Below are positions 32,337 to 44,442 of a stretch of DNA of 64,000 nucleotides, in pieces. The stretch covers positions 248,001 through 312,000 of the forward strand of contig JADDTR010000009.1 of the NCBI GenBank assembly GCA_015345905.1, in the 5' to 3' direction. Within the stretch, counting starts at the first letter, position 1. The number at the start of each line of letters is the position of its first letter. This stretch comes from Aotearoamyces nothofagi (Eukaryota > Ascomycota > Leotiomycetes > Leotiales > Tympanidaceae). The notes below the pieces were generated by a model. It searched no databases. It worked only from the letters and a program-made list of their open reading frames with translations, and was not told the origin of the DNA. A program made the translations under genes and the position numbers.

Positions 32337-34388
32337 ATGCCGTCTAAGGTTTCCCCCGAGAAGAAGCAACGCCTTACGCTCGCGCAATTGACGTCTTACG
32401 ATGACATTCTCACAGACGCTTTGGTTGATCATGTAAGATGACCTTGGGAAGAACCTATGATATCCTCGCTGACCTTTCCTGTTTGTAAGGTCTATTACTG
32501 GACTACTATACGGAAGAACCGCAATTTGTACCATGCTTCTCGAGGGCTTCGCGAAGAAGATGTGACCGCCATACTGCAGAAGACGGTAGTAATTGAGAAG
32601 GATCAGGCGAAAGCTGAGTTGCAGTTGCTTGCATTACCCGCCTTACGGAAGTTTCTAGAGAATCTGAAGACAGATAAAGAAAGGGAAGATTTCCGACGAC
32701 ATTTAAGGAGATATATAAACGTTTACTTGCCAGACTGTCCCTTCGAGATCTCAAGTACCAATCGGTATACAGTGGTGACTCACGAAGCTGCCGTCACTGC
32801 TAGAAAGCTCATTAAGAAGGGCGAGACAGTGAAGTACCTGTGTGGGGTCCAGGTAATTATGACTCCCGATGAAGAAGAGGACATCAATCAACGAAGAAGA
32901 GACTTCAGTATTGTGATATCAAGTCGCAACAAGTCCGCTTCATTATTTTTAGGCCCAGCACGTTTTGCAAATCATGACTGTGGAGCGAATGCCAGGCTAA
33001 TGACATCCGGAGTTGTTGGCATGGAGATCATAGCTGCGCGGGATATTGAAGAAGGTGATGAGATCACTGTAACATATGGAGACAACTATTTTGGTGAAGA
33101 CAATTGCGAATGCCTCTGTAAGACTTGCGAGGACAACCTTCAAAACGGATGGGAAAATAAAAACGAAGACGGCACGGCAGTTGTAATACCAAAGCGGTCT
33201 ATTGAAGATGATTCAGCCACAGAGGGTCGATCGTACTCCTTCCGACAAAAGAGAAAGTTTGACTATATGGACTCCTCCCGGACTCCCTCGTCAACACCCG
33301 ATCTGAGACCCTGGGTTCCTAAAAGCACGCCCAAGAAGTTGGCGAAGCTGGCTATGCAACTTTCTTCACCAGCCCCATCCACCGCGTCGCATCAAACGCA
33401 AGAATCCACCACCAAACGGAAGAGGGAACTCGAACAACTTCTTGGGGACCAACAACCACCTAAGAAGAAGCTGCGTCTGTCAAAGATCAAGCAAGAAGAT
33501 CATTTGATAGCACAGAACGAATTGTATTACACCCCAATGAGTTCAAGGGCCAGTTCAGTTTTTGATACAAGAGGAAATATCTCACCACAATCATCGTCCA
33601 TTGAATCCACCAATTTGACAGATGCGACATCTATTGATGATGACACCATTGTGGTTCGAACCCTAAGGAAGAAGATGCCCGCTAAGGATTTATTCCGAGC
33701 TTCAGATGCTATCACAAACAAAATAGCCATGGACCAAGTCGAGTCTGGTGACGCGATCATTGTTGGTCCATCTACTAGTCAAGAGCACCCAGCCATTGAA
33801 GAGGAAACATCTGGTACTGAGATAAACGAGTTGAAAACTAGAGTGGGAGCTGTGCGAAGACTAAAGCGACCATCGACGAGGCTTTTGACAAAGACCCTTG
33901 CTGGGAACTCGAAAAAGAAAAGGACGTATAAAAAGTCAGCTCTCCCAAAGCCGACCACAGATCGTGACCATGCTCCACTAGTACGCGTTCCCGGGGATTA
34001 TGTTTTAACGCCCCTTCTCCTTGCTCAACCGGCTTCTGCTTGGATATCATGTAAAATATGTGATGGCTATTTTGTCCAGCTTGATGCTTATTTTACACGT
34101 TCAGCTTGCCCACGGTGCGAGCGGCACAGTAAGCTCTACGGATACCAGTGGCCCAAAACTGATAAAGAAGGCAAGCACGATACCGAGGAACGGGTTACAG
34201 ACCACCGGACTGTACATCGATTTATTAGACCTGATGAAGAAAAGGCAATTAGGAGGAGAGACAGAGATTTAAGCACGACTGGTAGCCTCAGCGTCAGCAG
34301 AGAACCAAGTGAGGTTGTTGTGGAGGATGCACCAGCTGGTAGGAGAAGTGGTAGGGTGCGAATGAAGAGAGAGAGGTTCACACTGTGA
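32337..34388 (+). CDS. set9: Histone-lysine N-methyltransferase SET9 (H4K20, Suv4-20 class)
   Basis: SAM-dependent methyltransferase for histone H4 Lys20, nuclear; in fission yeast it supports the Crb2 DNA-damage checkpoint. Two exons (32337-32432 and 32490-34388) give 664 aa. The N-terminal helical domain (LAQLTSYDDILTDALVDHVY, YWTTIRKNRNLYHASRGL) is the Suv4-20/Set9 hallmark. The SET domain spans about residues 120-240 with SLFLGPARFANHDCGANARL, IEEGDEITVTYGDNYFG and the post-SET cysteines CECLCKTC. A long disordered basic region follows with nuclear-localisation-type clusters (TKRKRELEQ, PPKKKLR). A late Cys cluster (ISCKICDGYFVQ ... SACPRCERHSKLYGYQWPKT, about 560-595) is typical of fungal Set9. 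It ends at RVRMKRERFTL. Confidence 0.93.
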
Positions 34389-34936
34389 GCTTGTAATATA
34401 TTGAGCATTTGACGCTTTCCAATTGTGTACATTTCGCGTTTGTTTCGACGTTGAACGACTGGCACCCGGAGGTTAGCGGTATAGTAAGCATTACGGCGGC
34501 ATTGTTTATTTAAAGTAGAGCACGGAGTCGCAAGGAATGTCGCATATTACAAAAGGGACGGTGACCACTATATGGCTCCATATCTAATAGTAGTTTAAAT
34601 CGAATAAAGCGATCCGTCGTGAGTGACATGGACAGCTAATATCTAAATATTCGAGATCTCAGCCTTGCGCGCAGGGCTTTAAGCTAAAGCAACTAGAGAC
34701 CTTACCCCGGTCACACCATCTAACAGATCAAGCTCTCGCGTCCTCGGGAATCTCTCCAACTTCACTGATAACTACTTTAGTTGCGTAACGCTCTCTCTGG
34801 TCTTCAAGGTCGCTCATTACTTTACTTACCAAAAAGCATACTCTGCAATCCTCGGCTCACTATCCCTTGCGCTCTTGGGACGTCCCGTCCGCTGAACGTC
34901 TCCTAAACGTACCGGTAAATTTTCTATCGCTCAGTC
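34389..34936. promoter_or_regulatory. Spacer SET9 to BTB gene
   Basis: 548 bp between two genes on the same strand. It should hold the SET9 3' end and the BTB gene promoter. No site recognised. Confidence 0.4.
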
Positions 34937-35941
34937 ATGACAGACTTCGAAGTCATAGTCGAAAATATCTCCGAGGAGAATGATGCTCCTGCAGATGTTG
35001 AGATGGGTGGTGACGATGTAGTAGAGGCTGAGATAGCTCAGAACGGCTCCGGAGAGAACAGCAATGGAGGAAACGGCCATGCAGGGAATGGCCAGCCTAC
35101 CCAGGAGGAGGAAGAGGAGGAGGAAGAGGTCCCAGTGCGAATTACATACGTCGATAATTTGAAAAGCCCGATCGTGGAGCTACTCGTAGGTGAGGGTGAC
35201 AATGCGACGTTGCTTACAGCGCATCAAGCTTTGTTGGCCCGTAGCCCTTTCTTCGAAGACGCTTGTTCTCAATTCAGCGACAGCACTCCGGTATGCCCTG
35301 AAATCAGGTGAAGGGGAGATGTGCAACTATCTGACTTAACACAATAGCAACGGAGAATCGAACTTCCGAACGAAGATCTTGATGCAGTTGGATGCTTCCT
35401 GGAATATCTATATACTGGGGAGTACTTTCCCAGAAAGATTGCCCATGAACGAGGCTTGGAGAAGGATGTAACGATGCCTGAGCTAGACGAAACAGGCGTT
35501 CAATTGCTCAAGCATGCAAAAATTTATACACTGGCAGATAAGTTTGGAATGGGGCAACTCAAGACACTCGCGCATAGTAAGATCCATTGCGTCAATTCGA
35601 GTGCAAAGGGAGAGATTGCCTATGCGAGATACGTCTACGCGACGACCCCAAAGGAAGACGATACTATTAGGAGACCCGTGGCGTCATTTTGGGCGCACCG
35701 CAGCCATGTTCTACGAGCAGAGGCAGAGGACGAATTCCGGCAGATGTGCTTGGAATTTCCCCAGTTCGGATTCGATGTGCTGAGTAAGCATCTACAAGCC
35801 CCTCGCTGGCCCCGTCTCTTTTACTAACATGCTCTACTAGCCCGAGTTCTGGACGAGAAGCTCAAGAACGAAAAGTCGGAAAAGCCACATTCAAGCGGCC
35901 CCTCGAGTTCTCGAAAGCGACAGCGTCAAAGCCAGATGTGA
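34937..35941 (+). CDS. BTB/POZ domain protein
   Basis: Fungal BTB/POZ protein, role unknown; such proteins often act as Cullin-3 adaptors or dimerisation modules. Three exons (34937-35290, 35348-35783, 35841-35941) join to 296 aa. An acidic, Gly/Asn-rich N-terminus with an eight-glutamate run precedes the BTB fold at about residues 75-200 (VELLVGEGDNATLLTAHQAL, LARSPFFEDACSQF, ELPNEDLDAVGCFLEYLYTG). A helical BACK-like segment follows (KHAKIYTLADKFGMGQLKTL). The C-terminus is basic (SSSRKRQRQSQM), suggesting nuclear entry. The glutamate run is coded by a GAG/GAA tandem near 35105-35130 and may vary in length. Confidence 0.85.
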
Positions 35942-37129
35942 GAGTCGAGTCGCGCCTCTTATACAATACCATTTAATAATCCACCCATACCCTACACCGA
36001 CTCACACTCGCAAGCTCTGGGTCTTTTCCTGCTCTCTAATTTGTGCTGGGCCCCAACCCAGGACTACACCTTGCTTAGCTCGTCGAGGAGGATTTCTACA
36101 TAGCAATCTGGATAGCGCAGACGGATATCTTGTAATTTACTTCAAAAGCGGATGGGTGCCGTTGCTGCTTCTCGGCCCTTGTAGACTAGTTAGCCCTCCT
36201 GCCCTTCAGCGTTGTATTGCCAGTATAATAAGATAAAGCCTAGAGGTACAAAAGAGAGCAGCCGACGCGTCTCTGCAGCAGACTCCTTCTCCCACAAAGG
36301 GACGGGCGAACAGCCCATACAGGATACAGGTGGGTGACATGCCGGCCTGGCTTGCTTCCTCCTGGGCACGCGTGCGGCTTGCTACGGCCTCCTCTGTCGC
36401 CGTGCACGGGACTGACAGCGGTGCGGGATCTGATATATCCTCCTCCTGCCGCATAGTATAGTGCGGTGTCGTTATCCCCTGGGTGATCTGTGCTATGGCC
36501 CACTAGATAACCGCGGTTTGGTTGTTTGGTTGTTTGGCCGCGAGCAAGGCGCCCGGCAATGACGGCCACGGCCCTGGCCTATTTTAAGCTCTGCGCGCCC
36601 GTCTGGCCACACACACAGCAAATACACTACAGTGCACTACCGTGGCTGCGCCGCTCGCTCGGGCCCGTTACTGGGCCGCACACGTATCGCCAGGGTCCAA
36701 ATCTTATGTACATGGGCGGGCCCGCGCGATATCGCGTTGCTCGGCAACGCTTGTTGACCGAGCTGGCAGGTGTCAACCACCCAAAAGGACGGCCGTGACT
36801 GCGACCCTTCCTCCATCCTCGGATACTGGAGCAGAGCCACGTCTGTACCGTGTGTTTTACCTGCATCTCAATTCTCGCCGGCCATCATCCAGTCTGCCGC
36901 ACGCACTCTCTTGTCCGTGGCAACTCCACAGCTTCTTTCTGGTGTGAGCTGTACCGCGCAACTGCACGACCCGTAGTACGCTACGTCCCACTCCCGCACA
37001 TTCCTCACGTCGCAGCAACATTGGGCCATTCTTCCACCAAAGGTTGAAGAAGGCCTATTCCGGGCATAGGATTCCGTACCTAGCATAGATCGTTCGTTGT
37101 GAAGGCTGCGGAAGTTGCATGAAGTGACA
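35942..37129. promoter_or_regulatory. Long GC-rich upstream region of BUD4
   Basis: 1.19 kb without a supportable gene. Frames of 80-120 codons on both strands (36206-37233) overlap heavily and have no family resemblance. A TTTGG(TTG) tandem is seen near 36517-36538. Probably BTB 3' sequence followed by the BUD4 promoter and leader. Confidence 0.5.
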
Positions 37130-40100
37130 ATGGCCTCACCGCCGGTATGTGCAGGCTCATGGGCTGCCTCCCCGCTGATAGCACCAGCCTCAAGTTGCTG
37201 CCACATAACGCTCGTAGCCCACACCGCTGACACCTAGTAGGTCCAACCTTTGCGAATTCAGAAGGGCACACCTTCGGCCTCTCCTGCCAAGACGGCTGCA
37301 TCAAGACCTCGTGCCCTAACTGATCTGGCTTCAACCGAGAGAAGAAGAAACTCTCCAAGCTTCGATCAGTCAAACCAGGCACAAATGGTAAGATAAGATA
37401 TCCGTGGAACATATATATACAGTATATATATGTTGTGGCTTCTTAGTCCTCAGTCTGGCATGCATGACTCGGAGACTGACGAGAGCTCTAACAGAAGGCG
37501 ATGCCAAATATGGACTCGTCCCCATTCCAGTCGTCACCATTCAACGCCTCAGAAGGCAATTCTTCTCCACGACTTTTCTGGCAAGGTCGTGACCCTGCGA
37601 TGCCAAACCGATTCAATTCACAAAATTGGTTGTTTGGCCAAAGAGACTCCTCTCCATCACCTACAAGGCGGTCATCCATCGAAAAGCTCCAGCGCGCGTC
37701 CCGCGTCAAGAATAGCAACATGTTTGCGCGGGAGCAAAAACAGGAATATGATCCAACTTCTGTGCCAGTGATCGAGCGACCTTTAGCAAAACAAATCCAA
37801 GGCAATGCATACGGCGGCTCTGGTCTTGAGGGCCTCCGGTCAGAAGAACGCGGTCGCGCATTTGGCCATACACGCACAGAGAGCAAGAGCAGCGTTCCTA
37901 TTTACACGCCCACGAAAACGCCGCTGGCCTCCAATGCGAACGGTCTTGCCCATGCGAGATCACCGAGCAAAGATCAGATCTCACCAACGAAGTCTTCTCT
38001 TGCCACCGCGCGCTTCAATCCGAAGTCCAGCTTCGATCCGGAAAATGGTACCTGGTCGGAAGACAACTCGGCGGATGAGCGAGAGCTTCCTGAAGGGCGG
38101 GCCCTTCATCAACATGCAAAGAGCGTAACCTTTGATGCGGCGCCGCCTCAGGTCAATGAATATGAAATGGCTACGCCGGATTTATCTTCCATCGGTACAG
38201 GATCGCGTGAGAATAGTTACGACTCGGGCGAGGAAGAAGAGGAAGAAGAGGAGAGCTACAGTCACGGCGATTCTATGGAACAAGATGATAGTTTTGACGC
38301 ATCACTCGAAGACACTGACAAGACTCCTGTTGTGGGGCCCGATGACTGGCGTCATGCAAGCCCTTCTGCTCTACACGGGATGGCTGGACGCTTCGAAGAT
38401 CCCTTCGATGGCCCAGAAGGAAGTCCAGTGCCGGGAGCGGATCTATCATCCCCCACTATTGTTCGACCTTCAGCCGTTCGAAATGATTCTCTAAACTCTA
38501 ATGGCGACCATCGTCCTCTCCCACCTCTGCCTGGCATGTCAACCTCGTTAGCTTCAAGCGGTCAGTCTGCCGCCGCTGAACGCGTAGGCAGCATTCAGAG
38601 GAACTTGCCATCAACACCACCGGCAGCTTCATTCAGCAAGTCTGATATTCAGGGCTTTGGTGGAAAGATGCCTCTGGAAGAGCGCCTGCGCCTTATGATG
38701 ACTCAAGATGATGACAAACCAAAGACAGCCGCTGAGCTGCAACGCGAGCGTAGAATGAGGCGCGGAGGAGCTCGTGATCGGAATAGCCAGACCCCAGAGC
38801 GTGATAATGGGCACATCGATATCCATGAGGATGAAGATACTCTTGGTGACTTGGGTGAATTTCAACTTCCGCAGCGTATTTCACGGGAGTCTATATTACG
38901 AAAGGTCAACGGACAAGATGTATTCGGGGTGGAGTCTGACTATAATTTCTCATCCCCTATGCCTAGCTCAAGCCCCGAGCGTCCGACTGCTTTGAACCCT
39001 GATATTCCACTCCCATCAACTGAAGACCCAACAACGGTCGGCAGTGTCGGCGAGAGCTTCATCATTAAGCCTGAGCAGGAAGATGAGGAAGTCGACGTTT
39101 ATTCTATCCCAGAAATGTATCAAAGAGCAGATTCAACACTTGAGGACTATGATATCAACAACTCAGTCATGCAGCACTTGCGCAGCGACGAAGATACGGA
39201 AAGCCAGTACTCAGAGACTACCGAAAACAATCGTAGTCCGGCACCGAATTCAGATAGTGCTCCTGAAGCAGAAGGTCCCCCGACCCCACGTGCTACGAGC
39301 CCAATCAACCAGGTGGCTGCCAGCGATCCCATTAAGAACAATGGGGATGTCTCATTGCCCGCATTTGGGGGGTTCTTTACCAAAAATGACCTTGGGCTAA
39401 GTCTACAATCTTACATGACTCCTTCTTCCCCGCCACCAGTAGAAAAGGATGATGTCCATGAAGAGGCGTCAAAGTTTACTCAGCCCCTTAGTCCACATGA
39501 GCGGCCCACAACGCCACAACCAGCCTCCCCAGATTTCCAATCCCTTTCCAGGCCGGAGTATGATGGAACTGGATGGGGTTCTGAAGAGGAATATGAAGTT
39601 GGCACGCCGGATTCTGTTCTTCATAATCCCCTACCACCAGATCCATCACCATCACGGGAGTCCCCAAGCATACCAGAGCAGGTGGCTACAATCAAAGCTT
39701 CTGGATCGAGATTGAAGACACGACCATCATCCACTCCGTCGGATCTCGTTGCTATGCGCGAGGCCCGACGCCAGATAAGCGGAGATCAATCAAACGTCCC
39801 CCCCATCCCAGAACGGCACCGTAACCGCCCCTCACTCAACTTAGATCGAAGTCTCAGCTATCAGACTAACGGAGATGATAAAATAGATACGATGGAGCGG
39901 AAGCCAAGTTTCAAGAAGAAGAGCTTGACGCTCGACATTGGCATGGACCTGGGCCTTAGTCTCGACAAAGACTTTGACAGGGTGATTGAAGCCCAAAAGG
40001 TTGCGTTTAACCCATTCTCTTCGCGCTCAACCTCTCGCAACATCGGCTCTGAACAAGTGTTCTCCCTCAATGCCATGCATAGTAACAATACTGAGCTCAG

Positions 40101-41827
40101 TGCTAACATCACTCCTCGAAAACAGCGCGGATATCTAATGAGACAGAACACCAAGCTTGTAGTCGCAAGCAGTGATGTTGACAAGGCGTCGGAAGGATTC
40201 CACAATTCGCGCTCAGCAGGCAATTCCCCGGTCAAACATGAGCGCCCTCAGTCCTGGACAGTAGAGCCATGGAATGGACAAATGCGGAAAAGAAGCGTTA
40301 GGGAATCCACAAGCCCGAGAAAAAAGATGGCGACTGGGCCAGTACCACCCATGCCAGGCCAGCAGAGCAATGTTACTGGCTTGGGCTTGTTAACTGAGGA
40401 GTCGCCGTTGATCGAACAAACTGAGATTGAAAATGGGGAGAGAGGAAGGTTATTCGTCAAAGTAATCGGTGTGAAGGATCTTGATCTTCCTCTGCCAAAA
40501 AGTAAGCTTCCTTTCCTTTCACCTGATATGCAAAGCTAATATCATGCTTAAGATGAGCGAACATGGTTTAGCCTCACTCTTGACAACGGTGTTCATTGTG
40601 TAACCACCGCATGGCTCGAGCTAGGAAAAAACGCACCTATCGGTCAAGAATTTGAACTTGTGGTTCCCAATGACCTCGAATTTCAACTGACGCTGAACGC
40701 CAAACTTGAAAAACCTGCACCAAGAAGAGTCATTGAGTCTCCTACAAAGTCTGCCAAGGCGTCGAAATCGTCAACCTTCAGTCGTGTATTTGCTTCCCCA
40801 AAGAAGCGCAAGGAGCTTGAGATGAGACAAAAGGAGGAAGAACAACGACTTGCTCAACAGAAGCAAAGGGATCTTCAAGCAAGTCGTCTGTCTAATCAGC
40901 CTACTGCCTGGGACTTATTATCACCATTGTCGGCTGAGGATGGAAGTTTTGGGAGATCCTATGTATGTCTAAAGGACCACGAGACTCGGTGCTACGGGCG
41001 CCCGTATGTCGTTGATGTTGCTTGCTTCAACGAATGGGCTACCGAGGAGGCGACAGCGATTAGCAGTATAAAGAGCAAACGTGGTAATACCCACGTGCAA
41101 CGACGAGCCCCGTACAAGGTCGGCAAACTTGAGCTCCAGCTTCTATTTGTGCCCAAACCAAAGGGAGCGAAAGATGACGATATGCCGAAGAGTATGAATT
41201 CTTGCATCCGCGAGATGAGGGAGGCAGAGCAGGCAGTTTCAAGGAACTGGGAAGGATGTTTGAGTCAGCAAGGTGGGGATTGTCCTGTAAGTATTTTTGG
41301 GTCTATTTCTTTATAAAGAAGACTCGGCCCTGCTATTTCATACTATATGCTAATCTGATATCCAGTACTGGCGTCGCCGCTTCTTTAAGCTCTCTGGCAG
41401 CAAACTCACTGCGTATCATGAAGCAACACGGCAGCCTCGCGCAACCATCAATCTCGCCAATGCCGCCAAACTCATTGATGATAGACGATCCTTAACTCAG
41501 AAAGAGACTACTGGCAAGGGTGGTAGTCGACGAAAGTCTGGCTTTGCTGAAGAGGAGGAAGGTTACATGTTCGTGGAAGAGGGCTTCCGTATCCGATTCG
41601 CAAACGGCGAGGTCATTGATTTCTATGCCGACACCGCCAAAGACAAAGAAGGATGGATGAAGGTTCTTGATCAGTGTGTAGGTCTGGATAAGGAGAGCAG
41701 GGCCGGAGCAAGCTGGTGCGAAATGGTCCTGAAGAGAGAGGAGACTTTAGCACGAAAGGATGCGAGGAAAGTGTCTGCCAGCGAGAAGGCCAGAATACAC
41801 ACGAGAACGAAAAGCATGATCATCTGA
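37130..41827 (+). CDS. BUD4: BUD4, anillin-like septin-associated bud-site/septation protein
   Basis: Scaffold that binds septins at future division sites and organises the contractile ring; in filamentous fungi it is needed for septum formation. Five exons (37130-37144, 37241-37387, 37495-40501, 40553-41286, 41366-41827) join in frame to 1454 aa. The large exon has an ATG at 37501, but two upstream exons supply the family N-terminus: MASPP, then VQPLRIQKGTPSASPAKTAA and RALTDLASTERRRNSPSF. The first 1000 residues are disordered, Ser/Pro-rich, with acidic runs. An amphipathic, likely septin-binding segment lies near 870 (SLTLDIGMDLGLSLDKDFDR). The anillin-homology/C2-like region is at about 1050-1290 (LFVKVIGVKDLDLPLPKNER). 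A C-terminal PH domain is at about 1302-1410 (YWRRRFFKLSGSKLTAYHEA ... EGWMKVLDQCVG). Confidence 0.92.
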
Positions 41828-42878
41828 CAGGCAATTGGAAAGATAAGGTAACACGAGTTATGATCGATGGCATTACGACACAGTTAACGATCACGCATTC
41901 GCTTCTACACCCCGGTCTTCGTTTTCGCCGTCACCGGTAGGCTCATCTGGATGACCTCTACTTCGTTTTTAGCTATGGATTGTTGGAGTAGTATATTATC
42001 ATGGTCGACACAGTCTCTAAGGCGTAATGGAATGGATAGTCATTCGACTTTACTGAGCTGCTTGGCCGGTTTATTTTCTTCTCTTGAGATTCGATTCGGT
42101 TTCTCTTGTATGCAGTACCAAGTAATTGCAGATAAAATTCTCATTGTTGTGCCGTTGCATGAAGTGGCGATGTATTAAATGCTAATACCGTGACGGACTT
42201 TTACGGATACGTAGATGTCAAAAGCTACCTCTGCAAGGAGATAAAAAGCGACTAGACTGACTGGAACAGTAATGATGCAATGATGCGGAAAGCTAGTCCT
42301 TCTCCTTTCAAGTACATCTCATCACGTCTAGGCCCAATTGTATATGCTTGCTACCTATGGTGTCACTGCACCAGTCTGCGCATGAAAAAATTAACCTCAA
42401 CTGAGTCAGGCTCCCAGGTATGTACTGTAGTGGTTCTGCTCATAAAGTTTAACATATAGTATTATTACTAGTACCTAATACTTATATACTGGTGTTGTAG
42501 CTTTTTAGTATGTTTGTTAAATTGCTAGTACTTAGTTACGAATATCAATTAATTAACTCATTCTCATCAATGTCCTCAAAGACTTCATTATCAATGGACC
42601 CAGGGCTCAAGCACGTCAGAAAAAAAAAAACCCCCTGCACTGGCTGTATCGAGGTTCAGCAGTATACAGAAATGAGGTCGTCTGACAGCAGGGTTTTTTA
42701 ATATTTATTTTAATTTCAACTGAGACAGGTTTAGCCACAAAATACTAGAGTGAAAAAGAAGGGTGAATGTATGTGTACTATGCCATATCACATCCATTGG
42801 CTGCTATACTATCATACAACAGCAAAATGCCGAGAAACCTTGGCTTACTGCCTCACAGCAGCAATTTGCACATTTGAC
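41828..42878. other. AT-rich convergent spacer BUD4 / uncharacterised gene
   Basis: 1.05 kb of 3' spacer. It becomes AT-rich from about 42360 and has a homopolymeric A tract near 42630. Short frames have no support; no transposase or RNA gene is recognised. Confidence 0.5.
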
Positions 42879-43705
42879 CTAGGCCCATCTGGAAGATGCA
42901 AGACCGCGTGGCCTGGGAACGACCTTGACCGGAATGAGTGGGGCATCACCTTCATACTCAACATCCGTGTCCAGAACGCTAGTTCTGATACCGAGAGTAT
43001 CAGAAGTAGAAGAAGACTCTGCTAGAATATATTAGCCACGAATACCGGGATAAGGACTGACCGTCTTGATAGGGTAAAATGAGATTGAATGCAAATAAAG
43101 TCTTATGCTTACGGGGGGAATCGGCTGGAGTAGATTGGACCCATTTCTTTCTAGAGCAGATAGAGGACCCGATCTCAGAATCGACCGTGGTGCGAAGATC
43201 GGAGGTTGCAAGAAGGCTCAAGCCCGGTGCTGAAGCTGGTTTAGCCATATCAGAGCTCAATGTCCTCTTGTTGGCGCCAGCAATACCTCCCATGTCCTCT
43301 GGGATGTCTTACTTGAGGGTTAGTATAGTTATGAATGAGGTCGGCTGGGGAGTTCGTCATACCAGCGTAGCTACCGTTCATATGATTAGCGCCGCCCTGG
43401 CTGGTGTTCATCTTTTTGATTCTTCCGTCACAGGGATACATATTCCCAGAGTTCTTCTTGGTCTGCTTGTTCTTGTGAGCCTTGGTGAGTAGGTTCTTAG
43501 GAGAGGCAATAGAGACACTGCGTCTTGTTGGTGTGACAAATGAACTAGAGGAGGCCAAAGAGTTGGTGCCACCACTACCATTGCTATGTGAGGTACTTCG
43601 CTCAAATATGGCTTCGCCACGACCGGCTTGCAGGGCCCTTGCAGTTGCCATCTGCTCTTCATGAGATGGCAGTTCATTTGTGAACATTGTAGTGTTGTCC
43701 GACAT
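42879..43705 (-). CDS. Uncharacterised Ser/Thr-rich fungal protein
   Basis: Small protein of unknown function. Three exons (43363-43705, 43113-43298, 42879-43021) join in frame to 223 aa; intron 1 carries a perfect CTAAC branch site. It is disordered and hydrophilic, with short conserved-looking blocks: LPSHEEQMATARALQAGRGE at the N-terminus, VTPTRRSVSIASPKNLLTKA with candidate phosphosites and a basic patch, NTSQGGANHMNGSYAEDMGG, and a C-terminal PRPRGLASSRWA. The RW-type C-terminus directly before the stop recurs in my memory of fungal orphan proteins but does not allow a name. No signal peptide or membrane span. It faces BUD4 tail to tail. Confidence 0.7.
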
Positions 43706-44442
43706 TTCAAAAAAAGTATTGAGACCTAAAGAACATGCCTGGTGCCCAATAAATGGGCTTAAGAGTGTAATATTGGAGACTGGGGTTTCTTTGGTCGGTT
43801 CTTGCGACACAATATGTAGTAGTGTATTATGCTTCGCTCGTGAAGTATCATGTAAACAACAGATTAACCACTGTATATCATGCGGCTTGCTTCCTGGAAT
43901 CAAGCGGAAGCTGTTTGCATCATTTGGCGCGGCTCCCTGGGAAAACATTTGAACCAACTGCATTATATCGGCTGTTCACCGCTCGAAGCCCACGAAACTC
44001 CTTTAACATTATACTTCTTCCTTTCCACTTTCTGCAAGATCCCTGGAATACTAGGGAGTTCTAGTAAAGATTTCACATCTGAAACCATACGCGAATGAAG
44101 ATGAACAATCAGACGGCCATACACGCTAATAAATACTGTATCTCCTTGCCTTTAGGCGCTTGGGATCACATGTACATTGGCACATTAGATTTGGAATCTT
44201 TTATGACCTTGGTACTCCATATGGAAGTACCACTTATCCATATCTTACGAGCATCAAAAAGGACATCTGTAACCCTCGATGCTAATATCCATATACGACG
44301 AGATAATAGCTAAACCCAACCGACGACATCGAAGTCAGAGGACTCCCATCTGAATGCCAGATGTATAGCATGCCTTGGCTTGCTAATATCATCTAAGCTC
44401 CTGGCTCCTGGCTCCGCTGCTGATATAGGCCTAGAAGCATAT
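43706..44442. promoter_or_regulatory. Spacer between uncharacterised gene and POP3
   Basis: 737 bp with the promoter of the uncharacterised gene and the POP3 3' end, both minus strand. The uncharacterised gene's frame stays open 86 codons upstream of its chosen start (to 43963), but that segment (MQLVQMFSQGAAPNDA) is unlike the rest, so the start at 43705 was kept. Confidence 0.45.

Noticed and set aside
35942-37233. Overlapping 80-120 codon frames upstream of BUD4
   Set aside because: Multiple mutually overlapping frames in GC-rich DNA without domain resemblance; the BUD4 start exon explains the only supported coding part.
42360-42760. AT-rich stretch with A tract as a possible transposon or retro-element remnant
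   Set aside because: No terminal repeats, target-site duplication or coding relic could be identified.
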